A stretch of 64,000 nucleotides of DNA from Pigmentiphaga humi (GTDB lineage Bacteria; Pseudomonadota; Gammaproteobacteria; Burkholderiales; Burkholderiaceae_B). The stretch is from NCBI RefSeq assembly GCF_900606115.1, contig NZ_UWPJ01000008.1:235882-299881 (forward strand). The letters run 5' to 3'. Below are positions 1 to 7,603 of the stretch, one piece after another. Each line of letters opens with the position of its first letter. Positions within the stretch are counted from its first letter, which is position 1. The position numbers and the translations under genes are program-made. The notes under the pieces are model-generated. The model made no database searches. It saw only the letters and a list, made by a program, of their open reading frames with translations, and was not told where the DNA came from.

Positions 1-1292
1 ACGCCGGACCGCGCGGCGCCGGCCTGCCTGCGCGCGCGCTTCTCCTTCCATGCCAGCGCCTCGGTGGCCTGGTCTATGCATTCGCGCAAACCCGTGCTGC
101 CTATCTTCCAGCCATGGACGGAGGTGTCGCCCGCTTCGTGCGCATTGCGCTTGTGGATGTCCGCCGGATCCAGGCCGAGCGTCTCGGCCATCATGTGGAT
201 GTGGCTGTTGAGCGCGAACTGCATCTGCGAGCCGCCGAAGCCGCGGAACGCGCCGTGCGGGGGATTGTTGGTGTAGACCAGCATGGCGTTCGAGCGCACG
301 TTCTCCAGGCGGTGCATGTTGTCGCTGCGCATCGCGGTCACGTGCATCACTTCGGCCGACAGGCCGCTGTAGGCGCCGCACTCGGCAACGATGCGCACGT
401 CCTTGGCGACGATGATGCCGTCCCGGGTCATGCCCAGCTTGAGCGTGATGCGCTCGGGCACGCTGGAGCAGCAGGCCAGGAAGTCCTCGAGCCGGTTGTT
501 GACCAGGCGCACCGGCTTGCCGGTCTTGATCGCCAGCAGGCCGGCGATCAGGCTATTGGCATCCTCAACGATCTTGCCGCCGAAGCCGCCTCCCGTGGTG
601 GCCTGCATCACGCGTATGCGAGACACCGGCATCTCCAGCGCGGCCGCCAGGCGCATGCGCGCCTGGAATACCGACTGGGTCGAGGTCCATACCTGCAGTC
701 GGCCGTCGGCGTCGATGGCCGCCACCGTGCCCATGGGCTCCAGGTAGCCGGGATACTGCGCATGGGTGCTGTAGGTGGCCTCGTAGACCAGGTCGGCCCG
801 GGCGAAGCCGGCGGCCACGTCGCCGATGTGGAAGTCGATCCGGTGCGAGACGTTGCCGCGCCCGGGATGGACGCCGGGCGCTTCTTCGTCGAGCGCCTCC
901 TCCACCGTCAGGATGGCGGGCAGCTCTTCGTACTCGACTTCGATCAGGTCGAGCGCGTCGCGCGCGATCTCTTCGGTCGCGGCCGCTACGGCCGCGACTT
1001 CCTCTCCCGCGAAGCGCACCACGCCCTCGGCCAGGATGCGGCGCTCCTTGTGGTGGACGCCCCACATCGCGCGCGGCGCATCGGCGCCCGTCAGCACGGC
1101 CTTGACGCCCGGCAGCGCGCGCGCCGCCGCGGTGTCGATGCGGACGATGCGCGCGTGTGGATAGGGGCTGCGCAGCACTTTGCCGTGCAGCATGCCGGCG
1201 ACCTTGACGTCGCCCGCGTACCGGGCGCGGCCCAGCACCTTGGCGCGCGCGGTCACTTGGGGCACGGCCGTGCCCAGAGTCGATGCGTTCAT
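1..1292 (-). CDS. Xanthine dehydrogenase-family molybdopterin-binding (large) subunit, 3' end outside window
   Basis: The reverse strand is open from an ATG at 1292 to the left edge of the window, giving the first 430 residues of a protein that normally has 750-800. The N-terminal a/b-hammerhead domain is followed by the Mo-cofactor domain, with a TTGGGFGGK motif and a later GAFRGFGGSQ motif that contact molybdopterin in this family. These enzymes hydroxylate N-heterocycles or aldehydes with water and pass electrons to FAD and 2Fe-2S subunits, which are not next to this gene here. It lies 34 bp downstream of a Bug receptor gene and is probably co-transcribed with it from the MarR-type operator at 2371-2398, so uptake and oxidation of one substrate may be linked. 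The AYRCSFR signature of true CO dehydrogenase is absent. The substrate is unknown. Confidence 0.9.
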   Translation of the reverse strand, partial: MNASTLGTAVPQVTARAKVLGRARYAGDVKVAGMLHGKVLRSPYPHARIVRIDTAAARALPGVKAVLTGADAPRAMWGVHHKERRILAEGVVRFAGEEVAAVAAATEEIARDALDLIEVEYEELPAILTVEEALDEEAPGVHPGRGNVSHRIDFHIGDVAAGFARADLVYEATYSTHAQYPGYLEPMGTVAAIDADGRLQVWTSTQSVFQARMRLAAALEMPVSRIRVMQATTGGGFGGKIVEDANSLIAGLLAIKTGKPVRLVNNRLEDFLACCSSVPERITLKLGMTRDGIIVAKDVRIVAECGAYSGLSAEVMHVTAMRSDNMHRLENVRSNAMLVYTNNPPHGAFRGFGGSQMQFALNSHIHMMAETLGLDPADIHKRNAHEAGDTSVHGWKIGSTGLRECIDQATEALAWKEKRARRQAGAARSG

Positions 1293-1326
1293 GCCGATTC
1301 CTTGCCTGGCTCTCGCTTCCCGGCGG

Positions 1327-2313
1327 TCATTGCGCCTTGATGCCGAGAGACTGGATGATGCCGCCGACCACTTCGTATTCGCGGGCGTTGGCGTCGGCCA
1401 GTTCAGAGGGGGCGCCGCCATGCGGGAAGGCGCCGTAGGTCGCGAGTTTTTCCACGACCTCGGCATCCTTCAGGATGGCATTGAGGTGGGTGTTGAGCAG
1501 CTTGACCACCTCGGCGGGCGTGCCCTTGGGCGCGAAGAAGCCATTCCAGGCGCCGACCACGATGTCCTTGTAACCGGCCTCGACCAGGGTGGGAACCTTG
1601 GGCGTCAGCGGCGAGCGCTTGGCGTCGCCGATGGCCAGCGGCACCAGGCGGCCGGCCGCGAAATATTGCGTCACCGGCCCCAGCGTGACCCAGGCCGTAT
1701 CGACGTGGCCGGCGACCACGTCGGTCACCGACGGGCCGACGCCCCGGTACGGCACGTGCTGGATGGACACCTTGGCCTCGCGGTTGAGCCACTCGGCGAT
1801 CACGTGCATGGGCGAGCCAGCGCCGGGGCTGGCGTAGGAGACCGTCTTGCCGGCACGCACCGCGTCGATCATGTCCTTGATGGACTTGAAGCCGGTCTTG
1901 GGATTGGCCACCAGGACCAGCGGCTGCGTGGCGGTCTCGATAACGGGCTCGAAGCCGTTGAGCACGTCGTAGCTCTGGGCCGGCGCGAGGCCCAGCACCA
2001 TGGGAGCGGTGGTGAAAGGATTGGGCGTGAACAGCAGCGTATAGCCGTCCGGCGCCGCGCGGCCCACATAGGCGTTGCCCACCGTGCCGCCCGCGCCGCC
2101 CTTGTTCTCGACGATCACGGTGCTCTTGAGCCGTTCGCCGAGTTTGTCGGCGAACAGGCGGGCGATGGCGTCCGTCTCTCCGCCGGGCGGATAGGACACG
2201 ATGACCATAATCGGCTTGGACGGGTAGGCGCCTGCGGCGTGGGCGGCGCCCACGCCGGCACAGCAGGCGAGCGCCGCGGCGGCGGCGAGGATCTGGCGGC
2301 GGTTGAATGTCAT
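1327..2313 (-). CDS. Bug/TctC-family periplasmic solute-binding receptor
   Basis: A 328-residue extracytoplasmic receptor of the tripartite tricarboxylate transporter (TctC/Bug) family. It begins with a twin-arginine-like n-region (NRRQ), then a hydrophobic Ala-rich core and an AHA cleavage site. The mature N-terminus has the Bug signature (YPSKP.. IVSYPPGGETDAIAR), which forms part of the carboxylate-binding loop. I chose the ATG at 2313 because GGAG lies 8-11 bases upstream and the signal peptide starts directly after it; a longer open frame to 2430 would run through the regulator palindrome. It is the first gene of a reverse-strand unit with the molybdenum hydroxylase below it and faces the MarR gene. 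No TctA/TctB membrane genes are nearby, as is usual for orphan Bug receptors. The ligand is unknown, probably an (aromatic) carboxylate. Confidence 0.9.
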   Translation of the reverse strand: MTFNRRQILAAAAALACCAGVGAAHAAGAYPSKPIMVIVSYPPGGETDAIARLFADKLGERLKSTVIVENKGGAGGTVGNAYVGRAAPDGYTLLFTPNPFTTAPMVLGLAPAQSYDVLNGFEPVIETATQPLVLVANPKTGFKSIKDMIDAVRAGKTVSYASPGAGSPMHVIAEWLNREAKVSIQHVPYRGVGPSVTDVVAGHVDTAWVTLGPVTQYFAAGRLVPLAIGDAKRSPLTPKVPTLVEAGYKDIVVGAWNGFFAPKGTPAEVVKLLNTHLNAILKDAEVVEKLATYGAFPHGGAPSELADANAREYEVVGGIIQSLGIKAQ

Positions 2314-2370
2314 CAGTGGCTCCGGAAGGATGGCCGTTGGGCAGGGCTGTGAGGAAATGCGATCTTCTGC

Positions 2371-2398
2371 TTTTACTGTTGATGCATCAACAGTAAAA
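2371..2398. promoter_or_regulatory. Perfect 28-bp palindrome, likely operator of the adjacent MarR regulator
   Basis: The left arm TTTTACTGTTGATG is followed directly by its exact reverse complement, with no spacer. It sits between the divergent Bug gene (start 2313) and the MarR gene (start 2493). A TACAAT -10-like hexamer for the reverse strand abuts it at 2398-2403, so a dimer bound here would cover the expected start of the Bug transcript. MarR proteins bind palindromes of 16-30 bp in exactly this position. Assignment to the neighbouring MarR protein is inference. Confidence 0.75.
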
Positions 2399-2492
2399 TT
2401 GTACGGATTGACAAACAGAAGTCGAAACACGTCGTTTTTTCGAAATATTCCTATGTGGAATAATCCTCCAGACGCCGTCCGACCCTGGCCCT

Positions 2493-3032
2493 ATGCGCCC
2501 GCCCGCCATGTCCACGAAGAAGAAAATCCCCTTGCCCGATCCCTCCGCAGACGATTGCCCATGGATCGGCCTCGACGAGAACGGCACCGGCCTGTCTGTG
2601 GACGACTTCATCACCACGCTGGTCGTGCGCGCCGCCAACTCGCTCAGGCGAGTGGTCACCCTGCCTTATTCGGACCAATTCGGGCTCACCATGGCCGAAT
2701 GGCGCATGCTCTCGGTAGTCGCCGAGGCGCAATCGCTGCCATTCTCCGAACTGGTCAGGCGTTCCGAAACGGACAAGTCGCTGGTGAGCCGGGCGATGCG
2801 CCAACTGGAAGCGCGCGGCCTGGTGGTGCTCGACGCCGTGGATGCCGCCTCGCTCAAGCGCGGCCTGACCTGCCGGCTCTCCAGGCAGGGGCAGGCCCTC
2901 TACGACCGGGCCATGCCGGTCGCGCAGCGCGCCCAGGCCGACATGATCCGCGTCCTGGACGACGAGGAAAGGCGCGTGCTGTTCCGCACCCTGCACAAGC
3001 TGCGCCGCGCCTGCCGCGACGAAGAAGGATAG
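2493..3032 (+). CDS. MarR-family transcriptional regulator
   Basis: A 179-residue winged-helix regulator. The MarR domain runs from about residue 45 to 165, with the typical recognition-helix stretch ending in KSLVSRAMRQLEARGLV and a basic wing. An unusual 40-residue leader rich in Lys/Pro/Asp precedes it. ATG codons at 2493 and 2508 are both possible and neither has a clear ribosome site; I used the first. The gene is divergent from the Bug receptor and molybdenum hydroxylase genes, with a perfect palindrome between them, so it most likely represses that unit until an aromatic ligand binds. Such regulators usually respond to aromatic acids, but the ligand cannot be read from the sequence. 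Confidence 0.88.
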   Translation: MRPPAMSTKKKIPLPDPSADDCPWIGLDENGTGLSVDDFITTLVVRAANSLRRVVTLPYSDQFGLTMAEWRMLSVVAEAQSLPFSELVRRSETDKSLVSRAMRQLEARGLVVLDAVDAASLKRGLTCRLSRQGQALYDRAMPVAQRAQADMIRVLDDEERRVLFRTLHKLRRACRDEEG

Positions 3033-3118
3033 GGCCCGCGCTGCGTAGGCTTCCGGATGCGTGCAGGCCTTGACGAGCGGCAGGGGCAGCGCTCCCGTTC
3101 ATTCCGAATACGGCTTCG

Positions 3119-3490
3119 TCAGCAATTCCACGGATCGATCACCTGGATGCCGCAGCCGGCGAAATCCTTCACATTGCGCGTTGCCAGACTAGCTCCGCGT
3201 GATTTGGCGATCGCGGCGATCATGGCATCGAACTGGCTGATCGGCCTCCCGGCCACTTTGCGCGACGCAGCGATCTCCGCATAAGCATCGGCGGCCTCGT
3301 CATCGAATCCAAGTACTTGCCCCGCCAAATCGAAAACGAGAATTGTCCGAATGGCTTCCAGCAACATCGTTTTGCGCTGGCCCTCCGGCAACAGACAAGC
3401 GCCATAGAACAATTCTCCGCGGGTGATCGTGGTAGTGAACAGCGCGGCTCGGGATTGCCCCGCCAGCCACGCCAAGGCAGCGGGCCAGGG
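3119..3490 (-). pseudogene. vapC: 5'-truncated PIN-domain toxin (VapC/FitB type)
   Basis: About 120 residues match the body of a VapC-type PIN ribonuclease: TTTITRGELFYG, the acidic FDDEAADAYAEI stretch, GRPISQFDAMIAAIA and the terminal ATRNVKDF..CGI. The family is usually about 140 residues and begins with a short strand ending in LDTNVLSE, which carries the first catalytic aspartate. That segment is missing: upstream of about 3490 the frame runs into DNA antisense to the xthA promoter and gene, without a start codon in a sensible place. No vapB antitoxin is next to it. I read this as a toxin remnant that cannot be functional. Confidence 0.75.
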
Positions 3491-3535
3491 GTACCCTAAA
3501 ATGCGGCCAATCCCCCTCACGCAAGGAGCCCGGTT

Positions 3536-4333
3536 TTGCTGCGCATCGTTTCCCTCAACCTGAACGGCATCCGTTCGGCGGCCCGCAAGGGCTTCTACCC
3601 CTGGCTGGCAGCCTCGCAAGCCGACGTCGTCTGCCTGCAGGAACTCAAGGCCCAGGACACCGACATCACCGAGGAAATGCGCCGCCCGGCCGGCTACGAA
3701 GGCCATTTCTTCCCGGCGCAGAAAAAAGGCTACAGCGGTGTCGGCGCCTACGTGAAGCGCGCCTGCGAAGCCGTGGTCTGCGGTTTCGACAAGGAAGAAT
3801 TCGATGCCGAAGGGCGCATCCTGCGCATCGACTGGCCCGGCCTGACCGTGGTCAGCGCCTACCTCCCTTCCGGCAGTAGCGGTGACGAACGCCAGCAGGC
3901 CAAGTACCGCTTCCTCGACCGCTTCGCGCCCTGGCTCGCCGGCATGATGGACGAACATCGCGCTACTGGCCGCGAGTTCGTCGTCTGCGGCGACTGGAAC
4001 ATCGCCCACAAAGAGATCGACCTGAAGAACTGGAAGGGCAACCGGAAGAACAGCGGCTTCCTGCCCGAGGAACGCGCCTGGCTCAGCAAGGTGTTCGACG
4101 AGATCGGCTGGGTGGATGTCTACCGCCGCCTGCATCCCGAGACCACCGAGGAGGCCTATACCTGGTGGAGCAACCGCGGCCAGGCCTGGGCCAAGAACGT
4201 CGGCTGGCGCATCGATTACCAGATCGCCACGCCGGGCATCGCGGCCACCGCGCATGGGGCAGCCGTCTACAAGGAAGAACGCTTCTCCGACCATGCGCCG
4301 CTGACGGTGGACTACGACTGGAAGCTGGCCTGA
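3536..4333 (+). CDS. xthA: Exodeoxyribonuclease III
   Basis: A 265-residue exonuclease/endonuclease/phosphatase-family enzyme that cleaves DNA 5' to abasic sites in base-excision repair. It shows the ExoIII landmarks: SLNLNGIRSA at the N-terminus, CLQELKAQD with the metal-binding glutamate, GDWNIAH with the catalytic Asp/Asn, WWSNRG, and the C-terminal SDHAPLTVDYDW with the catalytic histidine. It starts at TTG (3536), supported by AAGGAG at 3523-3528 with a 7-base gap. The length is normal and the gene appears intact. Its last 23 coding bases before the stop are repeated exactly at 19489-19511, which makes this 3' end a candidate integration target. It is a chromosomal housekeeping gene. Confidence 0.96.
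   Translation: MLRIVSLNLNGIRSAARKGFYPWLAASQADVVCLQELKAQDTDITEEMRRPAGYEGHFFPAQKKGYSGVGAYVKRACEAVVCGFDKEEFDAEGRILRIDWPGLTVVSAYLPSGSSGDERQQAKYRFLDRFAPWLAGMMDEHRATGREFVVCGDWNIAHKEIDLKNWKGNRKNSGFLPEERAWLSKVFDEIGWVDVYRRLHPETTEEAYTWWSNRGQAWAKNVGWRIDYQIATPGIAATAHGAAVYKEERFSDHAPLTVDYDWKLA
4308..4330 (+). repeat. 23-bp direct repeat, left copy (3' end of xthA)
   Basis: This stretch begins TGGACTACGACTGGAAG and encodes the last residues of ExoIII. It is identical over 23 bases to 19489-19511 in the same orientation, and identity stops abruptly on both sides. It brackets a lower-GC catabolic block of 15.2 kb, as expected of an att site at the 3' end of a conserved gene, although no integrase gene lies inside. 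Confidence 0.7.
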
Positions 4334-4428
4334 GGCGGTGCGGTTGCCTACGCGAAAGATCAGGCTGCCTGCGATATCGTCAGGGTTTCCATGCTTGGTT
4401 CGACAGGTCAGCAACAGGTCCGAACGTC

Positions 4429-5277
4429 TTAGCCTCCGGCCTCTCTGCTCCTAAAAAGGAAATCGCATACTAGCCTGTTGAAATCGTCCCTCTTTTCGAT
4501 TTGGGTCCAATGGCCGCAGTGGGGATAGAGATGAAGCTGGGAATCGGGAATCAGTCCCGACAGCTTGATCGAATTCGAGACGGGGATCACCCTGTCTTCT
4601 CGGCCATGGATGATCAAGGTTTCGTGGGGGATTCTTGCGATATCCGCTTCGTCGCTTGCAAGCGCCTCCAGATGCCGCTGGCGTGGAGCGTGCCCGAATG
4701 CGTCGGCATAGGCTTCTTGCACCCCGGGTCGGATACTGGCCCGATAACGCAGCTCTGCCAGTTCGTCACTGACGAGACTTCGATCGTAGGCAAAAATATC
4801 CAGGATGGCGCGCATGTTCTCCAAGCTGGGGGTATAGCCCCAGACTGCGTCCAGACCGGGAGTGATCGGAAAGCTGGTCCCTACGCTGCCCATCAGCACC
4901 AATTTCCTCACCCGGCCGGGGTGCCGGATGGCGACAGCAAGCGCCAAGGCGCCGCCAAAGGAGTTGCCGACCAAGTCGGCCTGCTCGATGTCCAGCGCAT
5001 CCAGCAGACCCACCAGATGTTCCACCCAGCTATCAAGGTCCAATCTTTTTCCAACTGGCCCGCGATCGGTATAGCCGAATCCGACGAGATCGGGCACGAC
5101 CACTCTGCCGCGCTGTGCAAACGCCGGAATGCTGAGCCGCCAGTTAGCCCAGCCGGTCACTCCCGGCCCCGAGCCGTGAATCATCAGAACTGGAAATCCG
5201 CTTCCTTGATCGTGATAGTTGGTCTGTATACCGCCTACATCGATGCGCCGACCGATTTCCGGATTCTCTATGCTCAC
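4429..5277 (-). CDS. Alpha/beta hydrolase of the meta-cleavage product (2-hydroxymuconate-semialdehyde) hydrolase family
   Basis: A 282-residue alpha/beta hydrolase resembling the DmpD/XylF/BphD C-C bond hydrolases that act after extradiol ring cleavage. The catalytic triad is visible: Ser106 in GNSFGG, Asp228 in HGREDRVIP and His256 in HCGHWTQIE. The oxyanion loop HGSGPGVTGWANW is typical of these enzymes. It starts at GTG 5277, whose bases overlap the TGA of the upstream gene (GTGA), indicating translational coupling. It is the last gene of an operon with a LigB-type dioxygenase and a CMD-family protein, so it probably cleaves their ring-fission product. The exact substrate is unknown. Confidence 0.88.
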   Translation of the reverse strand: MSIENPEIGRRIDVGGIQTNYHDQGSGFPVLMIHGSGPGVTGWANWRLSIPAFAQRGRVVVPDLVGFGYTDRGPVGKRLDLDSWVEHLVGLLDALDIEQADLVGNSFGGALALAVAIRHPGRVRKLVLMGSVGTSFPITPGLDAVWGYTPSLENMRAILDIFAYDRSLVSDELAELRYRASIRPGVQEAYADAFGHAPRQRHLEALASDEADIARIPHETLIIHGREDRVIPVSNSIKLSGLIPDSQLHLYPHCGHWTQIEKRDDFNRLVCDFLFRSREAGG

Positions 5278-5720
5278 TGTTGCGTCTCCTTTGCTTCACG
5301 TTCTGCGATATTCGCCAGAAGCTCCGCGCCTCGGTTAGCTGCCGAAAGCCCTCTGAACAGATAGGTCAGATTCACCACGGCCTGCATTTCTTCCCAACTG
5401 GCTCCGGCGCGGCGAGCGGCAATGCCATGCAAGAGTGCCGCATCGCTCAGCTCGATAAGCAACATCCCGAACAGCATCAATTGAACTGTCTTGACATCGA
5501 AGCAGCTGGGGTACATCGCCCACTCGCGTATGGCCTCCTGCATGGCCAGCGTCTTTGGATCCAATGCACCTGTGACCTGCAGGCGAGCCTCGATGCGGGG
5601 AGGCAAGAACCCCACGAGATCGTCATATATTTTGGTTCGCTCATCGAACGACATACTGTCGTCCGCGTACTCTCCCATCGCCCCTTTCACCAGATCGACA
5701 TTGACTCGTTGAGGCAGCAT
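5274..5720 (-). CDS. Carboxymuconolactone decarboxylase (CMD/AhpD-like) family protein
   Basis: A 148-residue all-helical protein of the CMD/AhpD superfamily. I chose the ATG at 5720 because it overlaps the TGA of the upstream dioxygenase gene by one base (TGATG) and starts the conserved region; a longer frame extends into that gene. Visible family features are the helix IREWAMYP..FDVKTVQLMLFGMLLIEL and a second helix ALLHGIAARRAGASWEEMQAVV, where CMD proteins carry the EAR/GAS..E active-site region. The CXXC of the redox-active AhpD branch is absent. Position between a ring-cleavage dioxygenase and a hydrolase suggests a role on a ring-fission intermediate; the reaction is not known. Confidence 0.75.
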   Translation of the reverse strand: MLPQRVNVDLVKGAMGEYADDSMSFDERTKIYDDLVGFLPPRIEARLQVTGALDPKTLAMQEAIREWAMYPSCFDVKTVQLMLFGMLLIELSDAALLHGIAARRAGASWEEMQAVVNLTYLFRGLSAANRGAELLANIAEREAKETQQ

Positions 5721-6661
5721 CACAAAGCTCCTTTTCGTTCGGGCCAATAAGCAAACCCAAGCCCTGTTTTCGTATGGTGAGCCGGAATGTATTCCACGAT
5801 TTCGGCGTTCCAGGCGCATGCGCCGGCAGCTACGATCCACGCGCGTGTTTCACCCGTTCCGCCGCGCATCGAAGCCGAGTCCATGGTGAAAAGATGCTGG
5901 AGGCGCTCGCCACGGTTCGAGGCGATAGTGTCCAGGACCCATCTGTCGAGCGGTTCGTCGATCCACCCAGCCCGGGGGCCGACCGGATCGTGCGACAAGC
6001 CACCGGAGGCGTAGATGGCGATGCGCTCTGGTCGGTCGGCAAGTATTTGAGCCAGCGCCTGGCCTAGCTGCCAACAGCGTTTCGCGCTCGGCAAAGGCGG
6101 GAAATAGCAGTTCAGGAAAAGCGGGATGATCGGCACATCCAGCTTTGGAAGCAGGCGCCTGGCTGGGTAGACGATCATGTGGGAAGTCCCTCGTTCGGGG
6201 TGCGGTCCCATGGGGTTCATGACGGACGTATTGGCCATGTCGAACCCGGCGTCGAGCAAGCGTTCCAGCAGAAATTTCGAGAGATCGCTGTGGACTTTCA
6301 TGCGGATTCGAGAGTCCGACGAGGGCTGATCGACATAAAACGGCGCCGATGACCCCCATACCTCCTCCCCGGTGAATAGACACATCGCGGGATTGCAGCG
6401 GGCATCGAACATGTCTTCCTGGTCGTCACCCACAAAAATGACGGCGTCCGGGCGATAGGCTTCCAGTTTTCCGCGAAGAACCTCGAACGCTGCGTCGATT
6501 CGACTCACGTAACCGCGAATGACATCCATCGTTTCCAACTGCGCGGTATGAGGCTGCGACGCTTTCATGTAATCGGGAATTGCTGCGTACACCTTCGGCC
6601 AAAGTTCTGGGGGGCAGAACATTCCTGGCGCGTGGGAAGACGCGAGTCCAAAACCAATCAT
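5720..6661 (-). CDS. Class III (LigB-type) extradiol ring-cleavage dioxygenase
   Basis: A 313-residue catalytic subunit of the LigB superfamily, which opens catechol-like rings with Fe(II) and O2. His10 in ASSHAPG matches the first iron ligand, His224 in GGLSHDP the catalytic base, and the glutamate in WIDEPLDRW the third ligand. The place of the second iron histidine, usually within a NDH motif, is Gln81 in VGDDQEDMF, so the metal site is atypical or a neighbouring residue substitutes. No small LigA-like subunit gene is adjacent. It is the first gene of a coupled operon with CMD and hydrolase genes, ends 60 bp from the GntR stop, and likely cleaves the diol made by the Rieske dioxygenase and SDR at 7604-11083. 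Confidence 0.82.
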   Translation of the reverse strand: MIGFGLASSHAPGMFCPPELWPKVYAAIPDYMKASQPHTAQLETMDVIRGYVSRIDAAFEVLRGKLEAYRPDAVIFVGDDQEDMFDARCNPAMCLFTGEEVWGSSAPFYVDQPSSDSRIRMKVHSDLSKFLLERLLDAGFDMANTSVMNPMGPHPERGTSHMIVYPARRLLPKLDVPIIPLFLNCYFPPLPSAKRCWQLGQALAQILADRPERIAIYASGGLSHDPVGPRAGWIDEPLDRWVLDTIASNRGERLQHLFTMDSASMRGGTGETRAWIVAAGACAWNAEIVEYIPAHHTKTGLGFAYWPERKGAL

Positions 6662-6720
6662 CGGGATCTCCAGCTATTGATAGACGTGAAAGTGCAATCC
6701 GAGTCTTTCGGGCGGTCGCA

Positions 6721-7386
6721 TCAGGGCTGTCCTGCTGCTTCGCTCATGAACGTTTCCACTGTCGAACCGGTCGTCCGGATATGGTCGAGCAGCAAATCAC
6801 ATGCTTTATCGGCGTCACGTGCGATGACTGCCTGGATGATCGATGCGTGTTCGTGGGCAACATTCCTCTGGGGCGGACGCTGCTTGAGAAACAGGCGGCG
6901 GTATCGATCGGACTGGTCATGCAGCATGCTGCAGAACTGAATCAGCATGGGCATCCCGCACCCCGAAAGAAGCGCGAGATGAAAGTCGCGATGAGTCTTT
7001 TCCCATTCATCGAGGAATGGGACGTAACCTTCTTTTTCCTCAATGCGGGTCAGGCGATGAAACGTCACGACCAGGTTCTCTTCCCACTTCTGGTCGCCAT
7101 TACCAATCGCCAGCCTGAGCGCGAAAGGCTCGAGATGAGCGCGAAGCGCGGTGACTTCTTCCAAATTCTTGGGCGTGGCGTCAGCCACGCGAAAGCCCCG
7201 CTGGGCCTCGCTGACCACAAAGCCTTCCCCTGAGAGGCGAAGCAGCGCCTCGCGGATCGGGCTCATGCTGACGCCATAGCTGGCGCTCAACTCTTCCAAT
7301 CGGATCTTGCTGTTGGGCACGAATGCCCCACTGAGAATGGCTTCGCGCAGTTGTTCGGTCAATGTGTTGGCGATGCTTGTCGACAT
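6721..7386 (-). CDS. GntR-family regulator, FadR/FCD subfamily
   Basis: A 221-residue regulator. The N-terminal winged helix is clear (TLTEQLREAILSGAF, then ELSASYGVSMSPIREALLRLSGEGFV) and the C-terminal all-helical FCD domain has the metal/ligand-binding D..FH and H.. residues (DFHLALLSGCGM, AHEHASIIQAVIARD). I chose the ATG at 7386, preceded by GGAGGG; the longer open frame upstream runs through the divergent promoter. It is transcribed away from the Rieske dioxygenase operon and precedes the LigB/CMD/hydrolase genes, so it probably controls both arms of the aromatic pathway, most often by ligand-relieved repression. Confidence 0.9.
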   Translation of the reverse strand: MSTSIANTLTEQLREAILSGAFVPNSKIRLEELSASYGVSMSPIREALLRLSGEGFVVSEAQRGFRVADATPKNLEEVTALRAHLEPFALRLAIGNGDQKWEENLVVTFHRLTRIEEKEGYVPFLDEWEKTHRDFHLALLSGCGMPMLIQFCSMLHDQSDRYRRLFLKQRPPQRNVAHEHASIIQAVIARDADKACDLLLDHIRTTGSTVETFMSEAAGQP

Positions 7387-7401
7387 AGCGTCCCTCCAGG
7401 C

Positions 7402-7423
7402 TTGTCGAAATATACCATGACAA
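7402..7423. promoter_or_regulatory. Candidate GntR operator (inverted repeat)
   Basis: TTGTC at 7402-7406 and GACAA at 7419-7423 form an inverted repeat around an AT-rich centre that includes TATACCAT. A further CGACAA follows at 7425. It lies 16 bases upstream of the GntR start in the divergent region. FCD-type GntR proteins often bind TNGT..ACNA-like half sites; the fit is partial, so this is tentative. Confidence 0.35.
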
Positions 7424-7453
7424 ACGACAAAGACTAATAATATCGAAATTTTA

Positions 7454-7481
7454 TTGACAAAAATTTTTTTGGCCATAGAAT
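7454..7481 (+). promoter_or_regulatory. Predicted sigma70 promoter of the dioxygenase operon
   Basis: A consensus TTGACA at 7454-7459 is followed after 16 bases by TAGAAT at 7476-7481, in the most AT-rich stretch of the region. It would produce a leader of roughly 115 bases ahead of the ring-hydroxylating dioxygenase start at 7604. Confidence 0.5.
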
Positions 7482-7603
7482 TTGCAGGTAGCGGGGGTGG
7501 CCCGGCGGGTAGCCGTCCATCTCCAGCTTTGCCGCAACGCTCCTTGCGACTGCCCTTCAAACTCCGAGGCAACAGAAGAGCGCCATACCCAAATGAGGAA
7601 GAC

